Source: Atherix ibis (Eukaryota > Arthropoda > Insecta > Diptera > Athericidae). Taken from it: a stretch of 64,000 nt of DNA. This document shows, piece after piece, positions 58,590-64,000 of this stretch. The first letter of the stretch is position 1. Every line of letters starts with the position of its first letter. Location of the stretch: assembly GCA_958298945.1 (NCBI GenBank), contig OY282605.1:119098267-119162266 (forward strand), in the 5' to 3' direction. Made by a program: the position numbers and the translations under genes. The notes under the pieces are model-generated. The model was not told the origin of the DNA. It did not search any database and saw only the letters and a program-made list of their open reading frames with translations.

Positions 58590-59600
58590 AAAACGCGTCT
58601 AGATGGAGAATTTTTATTATACAAGTTTGAGCTCTGTTCGGCAGATGTGCTGTGAGATGCGTGAATTTATGGTAGAAATGGACACTCTCCCGGTAGCGTA
58701 ATTCAACGTCTAATCAGAAAAAAAGTTTGAAATCGTGCCTGTACGTCAGAAAAAAGCTTGATTAAATGTAAACATTACGACTGTGGTTTAAAATGTACCT
58801 CAAGACTCTTACTTCTCAATTCCGCCCCCTCAGTAAGAATTAGTCTTTCGTGCGTCTTTAACTTGGTGAATATTGAGAATTAACTTGGTTATTCAATCTA
58901 AAGCCACAAGACCATTTGGGAATTCGCTGACTGAATCCTTGAGCAGTTGTAGACGAATTCCAGATTGGGTAAAAAAAATCATTTCACGAATTGATAACTT
59001 ATTTAACAAAATAAATTTGGATATATTTGGATAATGAAAGAGTTATTAAAGCTCAATAAAATATCAAATTATACTAAGCAAAAATTATTATTATTAAACT
59101 TAGAAAGCTTTAACATACCAAAAAGTTCTACCAAACCAAAAATATAAGTATTTTATATATTATTACTAAAGCTTTATGAAAGTTTTAAATATGAGCGTGC
59201 ATGTACGAATTTTGCATGAGATTTTGCTGGTTCGTCACAAGCAAAGTGCGTGCATTGCACGAGCATAGTCAATTCAGTGTCAGTGCTTTAGCAAACACAA
59301 GTAATTTAATTGAGCATCTAAAATAAATTTGGATAAATTCGCTGTCTGAAACTTTGAGCAGTTGTAGACGAATTCCAGATTGGGTAAAAAAAATCATCTT
59401 CAGTGACGAAGCGTATTTTTGGCAGAATGGCCGTGTAAGGAAGTGATTTTTGCAACTAGAAAAAATTACTGTCTGGTGTGAATGAAGGTATCAAGCGAAG
59501 ATAGGCTATTTTTTTATAGACCCAATTGGACGATATGGATTTGAATAATCTCTTTTTCTAAAGGGCTACATTAAGCCGATGGTCTATGCCAGTGGTGGCG
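58590..59600 (+). mobile_element. DD41D fragment M, split by duplicated R-family sequence
   Basis: Plus strand: GNSLTESLSSCRRIPDWVKKI is followed, after an interruption, by the same segment again continuing IIFSDEAYFWQNGRV (first-Asp block, 59395-59450) and a ragged rest to about 59590 (YIKPMVYA). The interruption is bounded by 62-bp direct repeats (58921-58982 and 59336-59397). The 353 bp between them is R-family repeat. Confidence 0.65.
58983..59335. repeat. R-family repeat fragment
   Basis: Starts TTCACGAATTGATAACTTAT and contains GAGCGTGCATGTACGAATTT and GTGCATTGCACGAGCATAGT. The same words recur at 61288-61790, and the core matches the complement of R1/R2 (CTCGTGCAATGCACAAACTT). Confidence 0.75.
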
Positions 59601-60155
59601 GACCTTTTTACATGCGCATACCACAAATTCCCAAACCCCCAAATATAATATATATCAACGACTGTCTGTCTTGCCAAGCAATGTTTTTTTTTTTTTAAAT
59701 TTATTTATATTTAAATAATAATTATAGTTAATTTTTTTACTGGGTCATCTTTTATTAGCATATTTCGAGAAGATAAAATGGGTTCATTCACCGTTCCGAG
59801 AAATTTTTAATAAAGAATAAATGCACAAAAAGAGTTTTAAAATTTTATTAAAAAAGTTGAAATAAAATTTGTGTCCTGTGAATTGGGAAACGAATTTGAA
59901 AAATTGAGAGTATAGTGGAACAGTGGTTTGGATTAGAAGTAATAAATAAGAAATTATGAAAAAAATGATTGGGTATAAAATAGAATCCTGGGGAAAATAT
60001 GTCTTAGATAAATCTATAAAATCACGAAAAATATTCTCTTCAAACACTCAACTACATCAAATACCAATTCAAATGCTATTTTTTTGTTATTGAAAAATAT
60101 AAATAATATTTAATTTGAAGTAAAACTTAATAAAAAATAATATTAGCTGTCTTCA

Positions 60156-60485
60156 ATTGCACCAATTTTGCCTCTGAACAGTAGTTCTAGCTGTCATCAT
60201 CTACTCTACATCGTACAATTCAGTACATTGTAATAGTAGTTACGCCATACAATTTACGGTAGGGTATTTTAGTTCCTAAAATGAAAATAGATGGCTTAGC
60301 GGGTTCATTGGTTATGTTGAAGAGTCATATTTTTGTCAGTATTGTTTATGTGTAAATAAACTCATTTTTTATTGTTTATCTGTGAGGAAACTCAGTATTG
60401 TGGTTGACTATTTTGAGGTTATATTTTACTGCTGTCAGTAAATTGTGCGTTCCACTGCTCAGTAGCAAAATTGGTCCAATAGAAT
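60156..60485. mobile_element. ~330-bp MITE-like element
   Basis: The left edge (TTGCACCAATTTTGCCTCTG) and the complement of the right edge (TTGGACCAATTTTGCTACTG) form an imperfect inverted repeat of about 33 bp. The interior is non-coding. Target duplication was not established. Confidence 0.55.
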
Positions 60486-61280
60486 ACATCTATTATTAAA
60501 ATGTATGTCTAATATCAACGGTTTTTTAATAAATTAATTTAAAGAATCAACAATTTTATTGATAATTTTATTTAAAAAGCATAAAATTTTAATGGTTTGA
60601 ATATTCCGCCATTCGCATATGTTGCGAAACATGCAATAAAATTTAGTAGTGTATTCTGTCAAAAAGTTTTTCTGTTCTATTAGTTCCCAGTGCCGCCGTT
60701 TATTATATTTGGAAAAAATAGATGAGTTTTCTTATAAATTTAACGATTTATAGTAAATTATAAAAAGTTTACTAAGGACTAAACCATAATAAAATGTAAA
60801 ATGATAAAAATTATCATATAATACTAATGACTTAGTCACTATGTCTACTTAGGTGTGATAATTTTACAGTATTATTACTTTATCTTTGAAAAATCCTTCA
60901 GAATAATCTCATTTAAAAATAGTTTTAATCTTAATATGCATTAACTTACTTCTGTAATAGTTTTAAGTGAAGAATAGTTAACGTCTTTCTAATGTCCAGT
61001 GTAAGAATTCACGTAAGTACTTTTGAACAAAAAATACTTTTTCTTTGGCTTTCGCACGGTAATAATTAAAAGGAATGCTTATATTTGCACTAAATTATAA
61101 CAAAGAATAATACAAATTTATGCTTGAATCATTTTATATGGTAGTGTGTATGGACGATATGAAAGTAAGTTGTTCAAAAGTGAACTGCTAAACTGTGTCA
61201 AATGTCTTTAAAATATCAAAGCGTCCACTACAAAAGCAACAATTTCGCTAAACTATTTAGCCAAAAGTAAGCCTAATTCC
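60486..61280. other. AT-rich interval, nothing recognised
   Basis: No coding motif, terminal repeat or tandem structure seen. Confidence 0.45.
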
Positions 61281-61284
61281 TTAG

Positions 61285-62040
61285 AACAATTTCACGAATT
61301 GATAACTTATTTAACAAAATAAATTTGTATAAATTTGTCACAAGCAAAGTGCGTGCATTGCACGAGCATAGTTAATTCAGTGTCATTGCTTGAGCGAACA
61401 CAAGCAATTTAGTTGAGCAACTAAAATAAATTTGGATAATGAAGGAGTTATTAAAGCTCAATAAAATATGAAATTATATACTAAGCAAAAATGAACTTCA
61501 ACAGATAATAATTGGTTTGATAAGCTAATTTCTTAGAAAGTTCTAACACACCAAAAAGTTCTACCAAACCAAAAATATAAGTATTTTATATATTATTACT
61601 AAAGCTTTATGAAAGTTTTAAATATGAGCGTGCATGTACGAATTTTGCATGCGATTGTACTGGTTCGTCACAAGCAAAGTGCGTGCATTGCACGAGCATA
61701 GTCAATTTAGTGTTATTGCTTAAGCGAACATCTGCAAGAATAATCAATCGCGATGCACAAGCAATTTAGTTGAGCAAAAATTCATCTCAACAAGTTCAAA
61801 TATATTTTTGATCATGGAAACGGTTTATGCATTTTGTATTAGTGAATTCTTCAGTTGAGCGCAGCTGTTCTTATTTTATTTACTTTATATAATTAACGAC
61901 GTTTTCACATTTATTAATTTATTTTGATTATTTACGTTTATTTATTTATTTTAATATTAATTTAAATATTAAAATTTTGAACGATTTGACATTGGCAAAA
62001 GAAAATAGTGCATCTCACGAATGGTGTAATCTAAGCTGAA
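61285..62040. mobile_element. R-family element, third copy (inverted relative to R1/R2)
   Basis: The right terminus (complement TTAGATTACACCATTCGTGA, ending about 62030) matches the R1/R2 terminus. The interior follows R1 in reverse complement (AAAACGTC..AAGTAAATAAAATAAGAA, then the GTGCATTGCACGAG core and GAACATCTGCAAGAATAAT). The core is present twice (about 61330-61370 and 61665-61710) within duplicated surroundings. Confidence 0.65.
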
Positions 62041-64000
62041 CTATTTCTACAGACTATGCAAATAGGAAGTATTAATTTCTGAATCTATAAATTGATACGA
62101 AAAAATTCCTATCGACTAGCTTAAATTAAGAATTGAATTTATGCAGCTAATTGGAATATGGCATAAAGGAAATTGACATCATTCCATGTGGTAATTAAGA
62201 AATATCCGTTCTTGCAACACGTTTGAAAATTTACAATCCAGCCAACCCAGCTGACCCTGTTATCTCTTGACTCTAATGAGCCCGTTTACCTGCGAACAAG
62301 TGCTATAAATGGAAATTAAGCCAACCGTCAGGGGATAATTTGCAAGTGCAACAACTGCCAGCCAGATCGATAGTGGACTTCTCTAATAAAAGTTTTTCCA
62401 AATGCTACAAATCGAGACTAATTTCCATTAATTTCACGTATAAGAATGACTACAGAAAAAAAATTATTTTTGCCATTAACGAAGTCGCCTAGCTTTGTTC
62501 TGGTCCAATTAGCAATCAGATTGAAAGGAAAATTCAGCAAAAGTTAAGACCTTAAGCTTAGCCACCCCAACGTATGAGCACGACAGACGACATATGCACA
62601 CGAATAAAGAGTAACTGCACACATACAGTGTGTGTGTGTGTATGTTAATAAACTAATACTGTAAGAAAATCATTTTATCTTATTTGATTGAACTTAAAGA
62701 AATTATCTTATTTGGGGATATACGAAATTAGAAATGGGACTGACTTGATTAGATCGGAATCTCTGCCCTGAAGTGTGATAAAAACGATAAAACTGCTAAG
62801 TAACATCACCGAAATCAAATAAGAAGAAGACTTTTCGTAAAGAGGAGACCAACGAGGAAGGCGGGAGAAGAAATAAACAAATTGAAAATAAAAAGAAAAA
62901 TTAAATGAGAAAATCTTGTTGATGTCATCCAGTCTAATGGACACGATGTTGCACCTACACACGCCTGCAATGGACACTTTTCTGAAATTCGTTTAGTTAC
63001 GTTCGAACGTTTATTCTTGACAGCGAAACCGTCATCCCACTTTGGAAGTCTCTAGGCTACTTTGGGCCCGCAGGAAACAGTCAAAATTGCAAGATTATAA
63101 AATAATCGGAATCGGCGTGATGTGTGATCCGAATGCCGCTAGCCCGGAGATTTCTTGAGAATTCACTTGAAATTGACCGCTCGTTCGTATGTTTTGTCGT
63201 CGTCTGGAAGGGGAAAGGGGGGAGGGAATTGCGGCAAAACCTAAGCAGGCATGCACTGAAATTGATATCAGCTGCTGTGAAAAAAATTACTCTCAGAAAG
63301 GGATCGGCGATGAGGGGGCAGCTAATAATTTTTTTAATAAAATGTATATACAATAGATGAACGGAAGAATGAGAGAGGACTGATGCAGATGTTGCGAACA
63401 GCATGTGGAGTGTATCCATTACGGACTAATGGACTGGGTGGGTTATTATACGCCCCATGCTGTTGGCCCGAGTCGTTTCAAGTGCATTCCGAGATGACAG
63501 CTTGACCACGCGTACATGAGTTTGACCGGACATGGCATTAGTGAAATTTGCATGTCTGCACCTCGTCCCCTTGAGGCCACCCTAAGAAAAAAAATTTTCT
63601 CTCCACAAAAAGTGCATGCCAACGTCGAGGAATATTCATACTCTGGACACTTGCCATACAATCTTGCACTGCGCTCGGATTACTTGTATTAGGCAATCGC
63701 GTCCCAGCACATACTCAGTCGCATTTTGATTTATTAGCACGCAAACCGAATGGACAAGTTACAGTACGTAAATTGTGAACCACTTGCACAATTTGCTTCT
63801 GAGTTAATTATTTCATTACGGACACTGTCGACTATTTGCACAGCGGTTTAGGTCGTTATGGTTGACTTGAAAGCTTACTAATTGGTCCTAGGCACTCGTA
63901 CTCGTAACTAGCAGACCACAAAACTAAGATGGATACTGTTTGTTCCTGGCTATTATCCCTACCTCAACGGACGGATGTGAGCACCGACTTGATCGTGTTT
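62041..64000. other. Less AT-rich, repeat-poor sequence; no gene assigned
   Basis: No transposon motif found. A (TG)n run is at 62628-62643. Short AT-rich and homeobox-like words (TAATTA, CTATAAATGG) cluster at 62150-62440. A minus-strand frame of 112 codons from ATG 63419 to 63081 has no recognised motif. The region could be host intergenic or regulatory DNA near a gene beyond the right edge. Confidence 0.4.

Noticed and set aside
63081..63419. Minus-strand frame of 112 codons with an ATG
   Set aside because: No domain, no signal peptide or splice evidence; overlapping frames on the other strand are equally open because the region is less AT-rich.

Overview
The window looks like nuclear DNA of an arthropod, most probably an insect. 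It is very AT-rich, is dominated by decayed class II (Tc1/mariner) and non-LTR elements, contains several kinds of tandem array, and has almost no protein-coding host sequence. The species cannot be named from the sequence alone. No tRNA, rRNA, CRISPR array or prokaryotic feature was found.

Host genes. The one convincing host gene is a small three-exon gene on the minus strand (45834 down to 45277). It encodes a secreted, single-domain Kazal-type protease inhibitor of 83 residues with an intact signal peptide, six cysteines and consensus splice sites. A probable internal exon of a gene that continues outside the window lies at 16-200 (minus). Two weaker exon candidates are at 33349-33673 (plus) and 34346-34507 (minus). 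The last 2 kb and a patch at 37.4-38.1 kb are less AT-rich and carry no recognisable repeat.

Transposons. At least seven DD34D mariner copies are present. One (9757-11067) keeps both terminal repeats and is one base away from an open transposase frame. Others are nested: a young copy inside an older one at 5.5-7.3 kb, and a three-deep stack at 21.4-23.8 kb. A second group is a DD41D (rosa-like) lineage, with at least nine fragments across the window. Three non-LTR retrotransposon lineages occur: an RNase H remnant near 1 kb, a 5'-truncated copy at 26.8-28.0 kb, and a jockey-like element present twice (34.6-36.6 and 41.9-44.4 kb), each copy carrying the same inverted-repeat element inserted at the same place.

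Tandem DNA. The most notable structure is at 13.4-19.5 kb. Another non-LTR element carries a 36-bp minisatellite (about 77 units in one copy, 12 in its tandem duplicate) exactly inside the C-terminal part of its reverse-transcriptase ORF. The repeat still encodes the RILRRIFG-like motif normally found once at that position, so the array appears to have grown from transposon coding sequence. Other arrays are a 145-184 bp repeat (2.9-3.7 kb), a 506-550 bp repeat (32.0-33.3 kb), a 62-63 bp repeat (39.65-41.55 kb), an AGCGGC-rich array (48.1-50.6 kb), a 52-60 bp repeat (52.8-53.15 kb) and a 619-bp duplication (56.4-57.6 kb).

Overall the window is a transposon graveyard, probably intergenic or pericentromeric-like, with at least one functional-looking small gene embedded in it.
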